Of a stretch of 64,000 bases of DNA, positions 41,587 through 49,870 are shown piece by piece. The stretch is from NCBI GenBank assembly GCA_024236015.1, contig JACKLK010000015.1, positions 14,519 to 78,518 of the forward strand, given 5' to 3'. Numbering within the stretch: the first letter of the stretch is position 1; each line of letters opens with the position of its first letter. The notes beneath the pieces are model-generated. The model was given only the letters and a program-made list of their open reading frames with translations, made no database searches and was not told the DNA's origin. This DNA comes from Rhodoferax sp. (GTDB lineage Bacteria; Pseudomonadota; Gammaproteobacteria; Burkholderiales; Burkholderiaceae_C). A program made the translations under genes and the position numbers.

Positions 41587-42594
41587 TCAGCCCGGCGCGG
41601 CGATGCGCTGGTCGATCGCGCCGAACAGGCTCTGCCCATCGCGGCCTTTCATCTCGATACGGATCGTGTCGCCATGGTGCATGAAGGCGGTCGACGGCTT
41701 GCCGTCCTGAATGGTCTCGATCGCGCGTTTCTCGGCGATGCAGCTGTAGCCCTTGGGCCATTCCATCCGGCCGTTCTTCTCGACACCCTTGTTGCTGACC
41801 GTGCCGCTGCCGATGATGGAGCCGGCCCGCACGTTGCGCGTCTTGCACAGGTGCGCGATCAGCTGCCCGAAGTGGAAGGTCATGTCGGGACCCGCCTCGC
41901 ACATGCCGACCTTGCGGCCGTTCCAGGTCGACTGCAGCACCAGGTCCAGCCGCCCCTTGTCCCAGGCGTCTCCCAGTTCGTCCAGCGTGACCGCCACCGG
42001 GCTGAACGCCGTGGCCGGCTTGCTCTGCAGGAAGCCGAAACCCTTGGCCAGTTCGGCCGGCACCAGGTTGCGCAGGCTGACGTCGTTGGCCAGCATCACC
42101 AGCCGGATGCCGTCGAGCGCGCGCTCGGGCGTTGCGCCCATCGGCACGTCGTCGGTGACGACCACGATCTCGGCCTCGAAGTCGATGCCGAAATCCTCCG
42201 ACGGACAGACCACGTCGTCGCACGGACCGATGAAGTCGTCGCTGCCGCCCTGGTACATCAGCGGATCCTGGTAGAACGACTCCGGCACCTTGGCGTCACG
42301 CGCGGCCCGCACCAGTTCCACATGGTTCAGGTAGGCCGAGCCGTCGGCCCACTGGTAGGCGCGCGGCAGCGGCGCCATGCACTGGCGCGGATCGAACGCG
42401 AACGCGTGCCGGCCCTTGCCCTGGTTCAATACGTCGTACAGGTCCTGCAACTGGGGCGACAGGAAGTTCCAGTCGTCCAGCACCTGCTGCAGGCGGTCGG
42501 CGATGCCGGTCGCATAATGCGCGGTGCCCAGGTCGCGCGACACCACCACCAGCTGGCCATCGCGCGAACCGTCTTTGTAGGTAGCAAGTTTCAT
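41587..42594 (-). CDS. Fumarylacetoacetate hydrolase-family protein
   Basis: A 335-residue FAH-fold enzyme with an N-terminal FAH_N-like segment. Metal-binding residues appear in EDFGIDFEAEIVVVTDDVP and the ANDVSLRNL region, and GSGTVSNKG is the loop motif. Family members hydrolyse C-C bonds of 3,5-dioxo acids (fumarylpyruvate, fumarylacetoacetate) or related aromatic-degradation products. It is divergent from the IclR gene and likely controlled by it. It starts after ATG 42594, where TCCGGGAGAAGTC provides a modest ribosome-binding site upstream. The exact substrate is unknown. Confidence 0.85.
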   Translation of the reverse strand: MKLATYKDGSRDGQLVVVSRDLGTAHYATGIADRLQQVLDDWNFLSPQLQDLYDVLNQGKGRHAFAFDPRQCMAPLPRAYQWADGSAYLNHVELVRAARDAKVPESFYQDPLMYQGGSDDFIGPCDDVVCPSEDFGIDFEAEIVVVTDDVPMGATPERALDGIRLVMLANDVSLRNLVPAELAKGFGFLQSKPATAFSPVAVTLDELGDAWDKGRLDLVLQSTWNGRKVGMCEAGPDMTFHFGQLIAHLCKTRNVRAGSIIGSGTVSNKGVEKNGRMEWPKGYSCIAEKRAIETIQDGKPSTAFMHHGDTIRIEMKGRDGQSLFGAIDQRIAAPG

Positions 42595-42659
42595 CGGAGT
42601 CCGGGAGAAGTCCGGTGTCCAGCGGGGAATCCACCGGCACACCCAGGAAATTTCGCATT

Positions 42660-42681
42660 GTTAAACTCGTTTAACTAAACG
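42660..42681. promoter_or_regulatory. Overlapping palindromes, candidate IclR operator
   Basis: GTTAAAC-TC-GTTTAAC (42660-42675) is a perfect dyad. Overlapping it, CGTTTA-AC-TAAACG (42668-42681) is a second perfect dyad that shares one half-site. Both lie in the A+T-rich 108-base gap between the divergent FAH hydrolase and IclR genes. IclR-family proteins often bind such paired dyads as tetramers. Ownership by the adjacent IclR protein is inferred. Confidence 0.55.
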
Positions 42682-42702
42682 AAACCATCACGTTCGCAGA
42701 TT

Positions 42703-43482
42703 ATGCACAAGGCGCGTGCCGGCATCCAATCGGTCGAGGTCGGCTTTGCGCTGCTCGACGCGCTGTCGCGCGCGACCGGCCCGCTGATGTTGCGCGATCT
42801 CGCCGCGGCCGCCGGCATGAGCGCCGCCAAGGCGCACCGCTACCTCGTGAGTTTCCAGCGCCTGGGGCTGGTCCAGCAGGACAGCCAGACGACGCGGTAC
42901 GACCTCGGTCCGCAGGCACTGAAACTGGGGCTGGCCTGCCTGTCGCGCATCGACGCGGTCAAGCTGGCGCGCGAACGCATCGGCCCGCTGATGCTGGAGA
43001 TCGGCCACACGCTGGCGCTGGCAGTCTGGGGCAACCACGGCCCGACGATCGTGCATTGGGAGGAGTCGCCGCGGGCGGTCAAGGTCAACCTGCGGCTGGG
43101 TGACGTGATGCCCTTGCTCAGCTCGGCCACCGGCCGCTGCTTCGCCGCGCATGCGCCGGCCACGGCGATCGCACCGCTGCTGCAGGACGAGCTGGCCCAG
43201 GCGCGCGAGGAATCCCGCACCGATGTGCCGCTGACGCAGCACGGCATCGACGCCATGCTGGCCGAGGTGCGCGCACGCGGCCTGGCGCGCGCGATCGACA
43301 GCCTGCTGCCGGCCCTGGCCGGCTTCTGCGCCCCGGTGTTCGACTGCGACGGACACATGGTGCTGGGCATCGTGGCGCTGGGTTCGGTCGCGCATTTCGA
43401 CGCCGATTGGGACGGCCGCATTGCGCGGGCCCTGCGCGAGGCCGCCACGCGCCTGTCCGGTGACCTTGGCCACGCGGGGTGA
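42703..43482 (+). CDS. IclR-family transcriptional regulator
   Basis: A 259-residue protein with an N-terminal winged helix (GPLMLRDLAAAAGMSAAKAH, RYLVSFQRLGLVQQD) and a C-terminal IclR effector domain (AVWGNHGPTIVHWEESPRAV to GFCAPVFDCDGHMVLGIVAL). IclR proteins control aromatic-acid and glyoxylate pathways. Starting 108 bases from the divergent FAH hydrolase gene, it probably represses or activates that gene via the 42660-42681 site. The effector is unknown. Confidence 0.88.
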   Translation: MHKARAGIQSVEVGFALLDALSRATGPLMLRDLAAAAGMSAAKAHRYLVSFQRLGLVQQDSQTTRYDLGPQALKLGLACLSRIDAVKLARERIGPLMLEIGHTLALAVWGNHGPTIVHWEESPRAVKVNLRLGDVMPLLSSATGRCFAAHAPATAIAPLLQDELAQAREESRTDVPLTQHGIDAMLAEVRARGLARAIDSLLPALAGFCAPVFDCDGHMVLGIVALGSVAHFDADWDGRIARALREAATRLSGDLGHAG

Positions 43483-43486
43483 CAGG

Positions 43487-44686
43487 GTGCCGGCACCGCT
43501 GCCGCCAACGGCTCCGGCGGCGGTCCCGACCCGGACCGCCTGGTTGCTCGCCGCCATCGTCGTGCTGGGCCATGTGCTGGCCTTGCGCGGCATGGCGATC
43601 CAGCTGCCGACGCCCGACAGCATGTCGACGCGCAGCTTCTCGACACGCAGCATCCGTATCGAGCCGCCCCCGGCGGCAACACCGGTGCCGCTGCCACGGC
43701 GACCGGTCAGCCTGACACCCCGACCCCGGCCCGAACCCCGCGCCAAGCGCCCGGTGCGGCCGAAAACCGAAGGCGTGATGGCGTCGGCGACACGCGCCGC
43801 GGAACCGGCACCGCTGCCGGAGCCCGCGCCCGAGGTTCCGGCATGGACCGGCCCCGCGTTGGAGACGGCCACGGCTGCGCCGGAGCCCGCCCCCCCCGCG
43901 CCCGCGCCGGAGCCCGCGCCGCCGCCCGCTCCCGCCGCACCGGCCCCGGTTGCCGCCGCCAGTGCGCCGCAGGCCGAGGTGCCGCTGGCGGGCGCATCGA
44001 ACCCGGAACCCGATACAGCCACAGTGGCGGCCGGCGCCGTGCGGCCGTTCACCATTCCCGGCTCCACCCGGCTGGCATTCGACGCCGTCGGCAAGCGCGG
44101 CCGTTTCGACTACAAGGCCATGGGCGACCTGGTCTGGCTGCAGGATGGCGACCGCTACGAGATGCGCATGGAGATGGGCGACTGGATCATCGGCAAGCGG
44201 GTGTTGTCCAGCACCGGCAAGCTGACCGCCAACGGGCTGGAGCCGACGCGTTTTTCCGACAAGTTCCGCTCCGAGCGGGCCGCGCATTTCGATCGCCAGC
44301 AGGGACGCATCATCTTCAGCGCCAACACGCCGCAGGCCGAACTGATGCCCGGCGCGCAGGACCAGCTGAGCATCTTCGCCCAGCTCGCGGCGCTGGTCGC
44401 GGGCGACCCGCTGGCATTTCCGATCGGCACGACACTGTCGATCCAGACCGCCGGCCCGCGCGACGCCGAACCCTGGGTGTTCGCGGTCGAACGCGAAGAA
44501 ATGCTCTACCTGCCCGGCGGCCACGTACCGTCGCTCAAGCTGGTGCGCAAGCCGAACAAGGACTACGGGCAGAAGGTGGAACTCTGGCTCGCACCCGAAC
44601 TCGGATTCCTGCCGGCGCGGATCCGGATCACGTTCGAGAACGGCGACTACCTGGACCAGCAATGGAAATCGACGAGCACGCCCTGA
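43487..44686 (+). CDS. DUF3108 protein with TonB-like membrane-anchored architecture
   Basis: About 399 residues. There is an N-terminal membrane segment (TAWLLAAIVVLGHVLALRG), then a roughly 120-residue Pro/Ala/Glu-rich linker (PEPAPEVPAW, PAPAPEPAPPPAPAAPAP). The C-terminal DUF3108 domain spans roughly residues 190-395 (FDYKAMGDLVWLQDGDRYEM, FIMGDWIIG-type strands). DUF3108 domains are predicted outer-envelope beta folds related to lipoprotein carriers. The anchor-plus-proline linker plan resembles TonB, suggesting a span of the periplasm. Start is uncertain: GTG 43487, with purine-rich sequence before it, or GTG 43460 overlapping IclR. Confidence 0.72.
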   Translation: MPAPLPPTAPAAVPTRTAWLLAAIVVLGHVLALRGMAIQLPTPDSMSTRSFSTRSIRIEPPPAATPVPLPRRPVSLTPRPRPEPRAKRPVRPKTEGVMASATRAAEPAPLPEPAPEVPAWTGPALETATAAPEPAPPAPAPEPAPPPAPAAPAPVAAASAPQAEVPLAGASNPEPDTATVAAGAVRPFTIPGSTRLAFDAVGKRGRFDYKAMGDLVWLQDGDRYEMRMEMGDWIIGKRVLSSTGKLTANGLEPTRFSDKFRSERAAHFDRQQGRIIFSANTPQAELMPGAQDQLSIFAQLAALVAGDPLAFPIGTTLSIQTAGPRDAEPWVFAVEREEMLYLPGGHVPSLKLVRKPNKDYGQKVELWLAPELGFLPARIRITFENGDYLDQQWKSTSTP

Positions 44687-45048
44687 GCCGGGTGATCGGA
44701 GGTGGCTTGGAGCCGGACGACAGCCGTGCTGCGCAAGGTGTCGCTCGCCTCGATCAGCTGCCTGGCTGGCCATCTGCATGGTGTTGGCAACGGAGACGCA
44801 CCGTCTTTTCGCCAGCATTCGACCCGATTCGGGCGGTCGCAGGTCGCGCACGTCGACGCTCGGCAGCCGACATAGAGCGGCTGGGTAAAGCTTGTAGCGC
44901 AAGCCCGTTGGGATCCGCGCGATCAAGGGGTAAACAGCACACAGGGTGCGAGATGGGCTCCCATTTTGCTAAGGTTCTCTATGGTTGTATATCCTGAACT
45001 CGATATACTTTGATAGCAACTCATAGAATTTGCGCGACAGGAGATCCC
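44687..45048. other. Intergenic region at the left edge of an A+T-richer insert
   Basis: About 360 bases with no recognised gene. Up to about 44920 the sequence is G+C-rich like its neighbours; after that it becomes A+T-rich into the AAA ATPase gene. It contains candidate promoter hexamers TTGCTA (44966-44971) and TATATC (44988-44993), spaced 16, and TATACT (45004-45009). It also holds the dyad listed separately. No transposase remnant, tRNA end or direct repeat was evident. Confidence 0.45.
44987..45008. promoter_or_regulatory. GTATATC-N8-GATATAC dyad before the AAA ATPase
   Basis: A perfect 7-bp inverted repeat with an 8-base centre, 40 bases before the ATPase ATG and overlapping its candidate -10 boxes. 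The TATC-N8-GATA layout resembles HipB-type operators (TATCC-N8-GGATA). No HipB or other regulator gene is next to it, so the binding protein would be encoded elsewhere. Confidence 0.45.
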
Positions 45049-46233
45049 ATGGACGCAGTGAGAAACCCTTTTGCCCCAGGCGCGGGGAGTAGGCCGCCAG
45101 AGCTTGCCGGACGGGAATCCATCCTTCAGGACGCGCAGACAGCCATTCAAAGGGCGTTGATAGGTAAGCCAAGCCGGTCACAGATGCTGCTTGGCCTGCG
45201 CGGCGTAGGGAAGACGGTGCTGCTGAACAAGATCGAAGACATGGCCGAAGCCGCTGGGCATGTGGCATCCTCGATCGAAGCACCAGAGGGAAAGGCGCTG
45301 AATGAGTTGCTCGTACCAAAGATCAATCAAGCCTTGCGCAAACTCTCGGCTTCGGAGAACGCGAAGGCCAAAGCGCACCAGGCTCTTCGGGCGCTTCGCT
45401 CTTTCGCCTCTGCGTTCAATCTCTCGTACGGAGATGCTTCAATTTCAGTTGACCCCGAAGTAGGCGTCGCCGATAGCGGAAGCATGGAAGCAGACCTACC
45501 CGAGCTGTTCGTACGCGTCGGCGAGGCGGCAAAGGCCGCCGGCAAGGCCTGGACGCTGCTCATTGACGAAGTTCAGTACCTACGCTCTGAAGATCTGGCA
45601 GCTTTGATCGTCGCTGTCCACAAGGCCAACCAGAAAGCCCTGCCTGTCTTGTTCTTCGGCGCTGGGCTGCCGCAAGTGGCGGCTCTTTCGGGCGATGCGA
45701 AATCCTACGCCGAACGGCTCTTCCACTTCCCTGCGGTTGGTGCGCTTGTGGAGGCGGATGCGGAGACCGCAATCAGACAGCCCATTGAGGACGAGGGTGA
45801 GCAAATTGACGACACCGCAATCAGAGAAATCCTGACCAAGACCAAAGGCTATCCCTACTTTTTGCAGGAGTGGGGCTATCAATGTTGGAATATCGCCGAA
45901 GGGCCGCGCATCAAGCTGGAGGATGCTTCGAAGGCAGCAGGAGCGGCGACCAAACGGCTGGACGAAGGCTTCTTCAAGGTACGATTTGATCGCCTGACGC
46001 CCAAGGAGAGAGAGTACGTCATCGCGATGGCCAAGCTGGGTGTCGGGCCATATCGATCATCGGACGTCGCAGATGCACTGAAGGAAACCCATCAGAGCCT
46101 GGGGCCGCGGCGCGCCCAGATCATCAGCAAGGGAATGATCTACAGCCCATCGCACGGCGACATCGCGTTCACCGTTCCCATGTTCAACGATTACCTCACC
46201 CGCAACTACGTGGAGAAACCGAGCAAGGCGTAG
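45049..46233 (+). CDS. AAA-family ATPase (ORC/Cdc6-like, orphan)
   Basis: A 394-residue P-loop ATPase. Walker A is GLRGVGKT (residues 49-56), Walker B is TLLIDEVQYL (Asp173-Glu174), and LFFGAGLPQVAALSGDAKSY carries a sensor-like segment. The C-terminal 100 residues look like a winged helix (LTPKEREYVIAMAKLGVGPY, then SSDVADALKETHQSLGPRRA). ORC1-like AAA proteins of this type recur as lone cargo genes in bacteria and have no settled role. Its codons are less G+C-biased than the flanking genes, suggesting acquisition. AGGAGATCCC before ATG 45049 fixes the start. Confidence 0.8.
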   Translation: MDAVRNPFAPGAGSRPPELAGRESILQDAQTAIQRALIGKPSRSQMLLGLRGVGKTVLLNKIEDMAEAAGHVASSIEAPEGKALNELLVPKINQALRKLSASENAKAKAHQALRALRSFASAFNLSYGDASISVDPEVGVADSGSMEADLPELFVRVGEAAKAAGKAWTLLIDEVQYLRSEDLAALIVAVHKANQKALPVLFFGAGLPQVAALSGDAKSYAERLFHFPAVGALVEADAETAIRQPIEDEGEQIDDTAIREILTKTKGYPYFLQEWGYQCWNIAEGPRIKLEDASKAAGAATKRLDEGFFKVRFDRLTPKEREYVIAMAKLGVGPYRSSDVADALKETHQSLGPRRAQIISKGMIYSPSHGDIAFTVPMFNDYLTRNYVEKPSKA

Positions 46234-46604
46234 CTTCTCGCAGGGCGGATGAATGTGTCAGACGTTCCGCGTATTTCCGGTCGCGGGCTTTCGTGTCGAA
46301 CGAGATGCTGCCTGATTGCACACCGTCACATGCCGCTCCCAACGGCCGACCCGATGCGAGCAGTTTCTCGTTGGAGCGTCGCTCGGCGATTCGTATTGAT
46401 CACTTGCACGGCCGCTGCAAACTTCCGTTCGCCTTGGGGTGGATGGGCACATGACCTCAGCAAACAGGCGTTCGCATTCGATCCGCCTTGTCAGACTCGC
46501 CAGCTGACCGACGATCAGCGCGCTGCCGCCAAGTCGGCACCGCCTTGAAATCCCCGCGAAAGCTCCCAACTGCAAGGTAATTCAAGCCACCGCACAATGA
46601 CACC
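46234..46604. other. Intergenic region after the AAA ATPase
   Basis: About 370 bases with no recognisable gene, though short open frames exist on both strands. Composition is intermediate between the ATPase and the typical genes that follow. This is probably the right edge of the acquired segment plus the promoter of the DUF3567 gene. No terminator with a T-run or att-like repeat was identified. Confidence 0.4.
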
Positions 46605-46922
46605 ATGCACACCTTGTACGACTCGGACAGCTTCTGCGTGAACCACATGCTGGCCAATGCGCCGGAGATGGCGCCGCGCGAGGCCGACGCCGGCCACGCA
46701 TCCGACCGGGAGCTGGCACCGGCCATTCCCGCGATGCCGCGCCACGGGTTCGAGATCATCGACAAGCGTTCGGGCAAGGAAATCTACCTCGATGGCTCCT
46801 GGGCCGAGATGTTCCAGCAGCAGATCATGGCCTGGCAGGCGACCACGCCGACCCAGGAAGAGGTGGAAGACACGCTCGAAGGTTACGCCAGCCTGGCCCA
46901 CACCCCGGTCGTGATGCACTGA
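46605..46922 (+). CDS. DUF3567 protein (Burkholderiales family)
   Basis: A 105-residue protein matching DUF3567: MHTLYDSDSFCVNHM at the N-terminus, then HGFEIIDKRSGKEIYLDGSW, a helical AEMFQQQIMAW, and TPTQEEVEDTLEGYASLAHT ending PVVMH. The family appears restricted to Burkholderiales and its function is unknown. Its presence helps place the organism. It stands alone just after the putative insert. Confidence 0.82.
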   Translation: MHTLYDSDSFCVNHMLANAPEMAPREADAGHASDRELAPAIPAMPRHGFEIIDKRSGKEIYLDGSWAEMFQQQIMAWQATTPTQEEVEDTLEGYASLAHTPVVMH

Positions 46923-46944
46923 GCCGCGGCGTACGGCGAACGAC

Positions 46945-47781
46945 TTGGGACCACCCGCACACCGGCTTCGCCCGACCCGCACCGCGGCCGGCACCCTGCT
47001 CGCCACGCTGCTGGCGGCGGCCCTGGCCGCCTGTGCCCACGACCCCATCGGGCCGGTGCAGGCGCGGCTCGACGCCTTGCTGCCGGCCGACGCGCTGCTG
47101 ATCGGCGAACAACACGATGCGCCGGCGCACCAGCAACTCCAGCGCGCACTGGTCGAATCACTGGCCCGGCGCGGGCAGCTGGCCGCGCTGGTGCTGGAGA
47201 TGGCCGAACGCGGCACCAGTACCGCGCCCTTGGCGCGCGACGCAAGCCCGGACCAGGTGCGGGCGGCCCTGCGCTGGAACACCGCCGGCTGGCCCTGGGA
47301 ACGGTATGCGCCGGTCGTGATGGCAGCGGTGCGCCAGGGTGTGCCGGTCATGGGAGCGAACCTGCCGCGCGCGGCGATGCGCGAGGCGATGTCCGACGCC
47401 GCGCTGGACCGGCACCTGACGGCATCGGCGCTGGATCGCCAGCGCGAGGCGATCCGCGTCGGTCACTGCGACCTGCTGCCCGGTGAACGCCTGATGCCGA
47501 TGGTGCGGATCCAGCTGGCCCGTGACGCCAGCATGGCCGACACGGTGATGCAGGCTGCGCAAGCGGGCAAGGTCGTGGTCCTGGTGGCCGGTGGTGGCCA
47601 TGTGTTGCGGGACCGCGGCGTGCCCACGCATCTGCCGGCGTCGCTGCGGGTGCGCACGGTGCTGGCCGTGGCCGGCGCGCCCAGCGCCGAGGCGGCACTG
47701 GCATCGGACCTGGTGTGGCAGACGCCGGCGCTGGCACCGCGCGACCACTGCGCCGAACTGGCACGCCAGCTCAGGCGCTGA
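46945..47781 (+). CDS. ChaN-like haem-regulated lipoprotein
   Basis: About 278 residues. The N-terminus has a lipoprotein signal with lipobox LAAC, Cys near residue 30 (LAAALAACAHDP). The body has the Cofac_haem_bdg fold of ChaN: LIGEQHDAPAHQQLQRALV with Glu/His, LEMAERG, NTAGWPWERYAPVVMAA, and VLVAGGGHVLRDRGVPTHL with a C-terminal His. ChaN binds haem between protomers and is linked to iron regulation. The start is a TTG at 46945, so the true start is somewhat uncertain. It is probably in an operon with DUF3567. Confidence 0.78.
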   Translation: MGPPAHRLRPTRTAAGTLLATLLAAALAACAHDPIGPVQARLDALLPADALLIGEQHDAPAHQQLQRALVESLARRGQLAALVLEMAERGTSTAPLARDASPDQVRAALRWNTAGWPWERYAPVVMAAVRQGVPVMGANLPRAAMREAMSDAALDRHLTASALDRQREAIRVGHCDLLPGERLMPMVRIQLARDASMADTVMQAAQAGKVVVLVAGGGHVLRDRGVPTHLPASLRVRTVLAVAGAPSAEAALASDLVWQTPALAPRDHCAELARQLRR

Positions 47782-47817
47782 CGCAGACAACGCCAGCGGA
47801 TCCGATCGGGCGACCGG

Positions 47818-49314
47818 TCAGGCGGCCTGCGTGCGGCCGCGTCGCAGCAGTGCCAGCAGGACCGGCAAGGTCCAGACCAGGATGGTCACCACCGCCAGCG
47901 TGGCGGCGATCGGCCGCTCGAAGAAGGCCAGCATGTTGCCGTCGGCCTTGATCATCGAGGTGATGAAGTTCTCCTCCAGCATGGTGCCGAGCACGACACC
48001 GAGGATGGCCGGCGCGATCGGGAAATCGTTGGCCTCGAGCACATAGGCGACGACGCCGGCGACCAGCATGACGCCGACCCCGAATGCCGTGTTGTTGATC
48101 GCAAAGGTGCCGACCATGCAGAACAGCAGGATGATCGGCATCAGGATGTTGCGCGGCACCTTCAGGATGCGCCGCGCGGCCTTGATGCACAGGATGCCCA
48201 GCGGGATCATGATCAGGTTGGCCAGGATGAAGATCAGAAACACCGCGTAGATGTTCTGCGGGTTGTTCGTGAACAGCGACGGCCCCGGGTTCATGTTCTT
48301 CATGTAGAGCACGCCGATGATGATGGCCGTGATCGAGTCGCCCGGAATGCCGAACACCAGTGCCGGAATCCAGGAGCCGGCCAGCGCGCTGTTGTTGGCC
48401 GCGCCCGACTCGACGATGCCCTCCGGATGGCCGGTGCCGAATTTCTCCGGCTCCTTGGAGAATTTCTTGCTGATCGCATACGACATCCAGGCCGCGATGT
48501 CGGCACCCGCACCCGGCAAGGCGCCGACCGCCGTACCCAGGGTACTGCCGCGCAAAATCTGCACCGGGTATTTCTTCGCCAGTTGCCACTGGCCCTTGAG
48601 CACGTTGCCGACCTTCTCCACCACGACCTCGCCCGGCGGCTTGGTGTCGACCACGAAACGGATGATCTCGGAGAACGCGAACATGCCGATCATCATCGGG
48701 ATCATGCCGATGCCGGCCATGGTCTCGGTGCTGCCGAACGTGAAGCGCGGATACCCGGCCGGATTGCCCAGGCCGACACAGGACACCATCAGGCCCAGGA
48801 ACAGCGTGATCAGGCCCTTGAGCGGCGCCGACGACGTGATGAAGACGGCGCAGGTCAGGCCCAGCAGCACGAGCCAGAAATATTCGAAGGAACTGAAACG
48901 CGACGCGAACTCGGCCAGCGCCGGCGCCGCGACGATCAGCACCGCGGTGCCGAACAGGCCGCCGATGGCCGAGAACACCAGGCTCGCGCCCAGGGCCTTC
49001 TCGGCCTCGCCCTTGCGCGTCATCGCATAGGCTTCGTCGGTGTAGGCCGCGGACGCCGGGGTGCCGGGAATCCGCAGCAGGCAACCGGGAATGTCGCCGG
49101 AGAAGATCGCCATCGCGGTCGCGGTGACGATGGCGGCGACCGCCGGAATCGGCGCCATGAAGAAGGTCACCGGCACCAGCAGGGCCGTGGCCATGGTCGC
49201 CGTCAGCCCGGGCACCGAGCCCACGAACAGGCCGTAACAGGCGGCGATCACCATCACCATCAAGGTGTAGGGATCGAGCACCATCCCGAAGGCCTGCGCA
49301 ACGGCGTCCATCAT
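47818..49314 (-). CDS. tctA: Tripartite tricarboxylate transporter permease TctA
   Basis: A 498-residue, 11-12-span membrane protein of the TctA family. Family signatures include GLFVGSVPGLTATMATALLV, FSGDIPGCLLRIPGTPASAA (repeated later as GTAVGALPGAGADIAAWMSY) and ESGAANNSALAGSWIPALVF. It is the large permease of the tricarboxylate transporter. Gene order tctC-tctB-tctA on the minus strand is standard. Substrates are citrate-like or other di/tricarboxylates; here they could be aromatic acids. Confidence 0.93.
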   Translation of the reverse strand: MMDAVAQAFGMVLDPYTLMVMVIAACYGLFVGSVPGLTATMATALLVPVTFFMAPIPAVAAIVTATAMAIFSGDIPGCLLRIPGTPASAAYTDEAYAMTRKGEAEKALGASLVFSAIGGLFGTAVLIVAAPALAEFASRFSSFEYFWLVLLGLTCAVFITSSAPLKGLITLFLGLMVSCVGLGNPAGYPRFTFGSTETMAGIGMIPMMIGMFAFSEIIRFVVDTKPPGEVVVEKVGNVLKGQWQLAKKYPVQILRGSTLGTAVGALPGAGADIAAWMSYAISKKFSKEPEKFGTGHPEGIVESGAANNSALAGSWIPALVFGIPGDSITAIIIGVLYMKNMNPGPSLFTNNPQNIYAVFLIFILANLIMIPLGILCIKAARRILKVPRNILMPIILLFCMVGTFAINNTAFGVGVMLVAGVVAYVLEANDFPIAPAILGVVLGTMLEENFITSMIKADGNMLAFFERPIAATLAVVTILVWTLPVLLALLRRGRTQAA

Positions 49315-49356
49315 CGTGTTTCTACCCGGTTCGAGACGGCCACCGCGGCCGGGACA

Positions 49357-49830
49357 TCACCACGCATACTGTTCCAGCACGCCCCAGGGCAGCGGCACGC
49401 GCATCAGCTTGTAGAACGCGAAATGGATCACCAGGGACGCGATCACGGCGATCAGCACCGAACGCCCCAGCGGCACCTGCAGCACCCGGAACAAGATGGC
49501 CAGGATCGGCACCGCCGTCAACAGGAAACCCAGTTGCTGGGACACCAGGATGTAGAACAGCACCGAGCCGATCAGCAGCACCAGCGCAAGCACGTGGCGC
49601 GGCGAGCGGACCCAGTCGCCCATCTGCAACCAGGGCACCGTCGCACGTACGCGCCAGCCGCGCACCAGCAGGATGCAGCCGCCGATGCACAGACCGACGG
49701 CGATCAGACCCGGGAACAGATCCGGGCCCACCTGCTGGCCGGGAATCGACGGGTAGTCCCGCACGATGAACAACACCACGCCCCCGAGCACCAGGAGCAG
49801 CAGACCGAAAACCGCGTCGTTGAGTTTCAT
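49357..49830 (-). CDS. tctB: Tripartite tricarboxylate transporter small permease TctB
   Basis: A 157-residue membrane protein with four hydrophobic segments: LLLLVLGGVVLFIVRDYPSI, LIAVGLCIGGCILLVRG, LALVLLIGSVLFYILVSQQL and IAVIASLVIHFAFYKLMRVP. It fits TctB by size and by position between tctC and tctA. It completes the only full TctABC system in the window. Confidence 0.88.
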   Translation of the reverse strand: MKLNDAVFGLLLLVLGGVVLFIVRDYPSIPGQQVGPDLFPGLIAVGLCIGGCILLVRGWRVRATVPWLQMGDWVRSPRHVLALVLLIGSVLFYILVSQQLGFLLTAVPILAILFRVLQVPLGRSVLIAVIASLVIHFAFYKLMRVPLPWGVLEQYAW

Positions 49831-49870
49831 CGGCAGATGGGTTGCCCGGTGGCGTGCAGGACGTGGAGTC

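Noticed and set aside
44687..44930. Possible att site or IS remnant at the left edge of the ATPase segment
   Set aside because: No matching direct repeat at the right edge and no terminal inverted repeats could be found by eye.
46249..46548. Open frame of about 99 codons after the AAA ATPase
   Set aside because: No ribosome-binding site, no protein pattern and a competing frame on the other strand; treated as non-coding.
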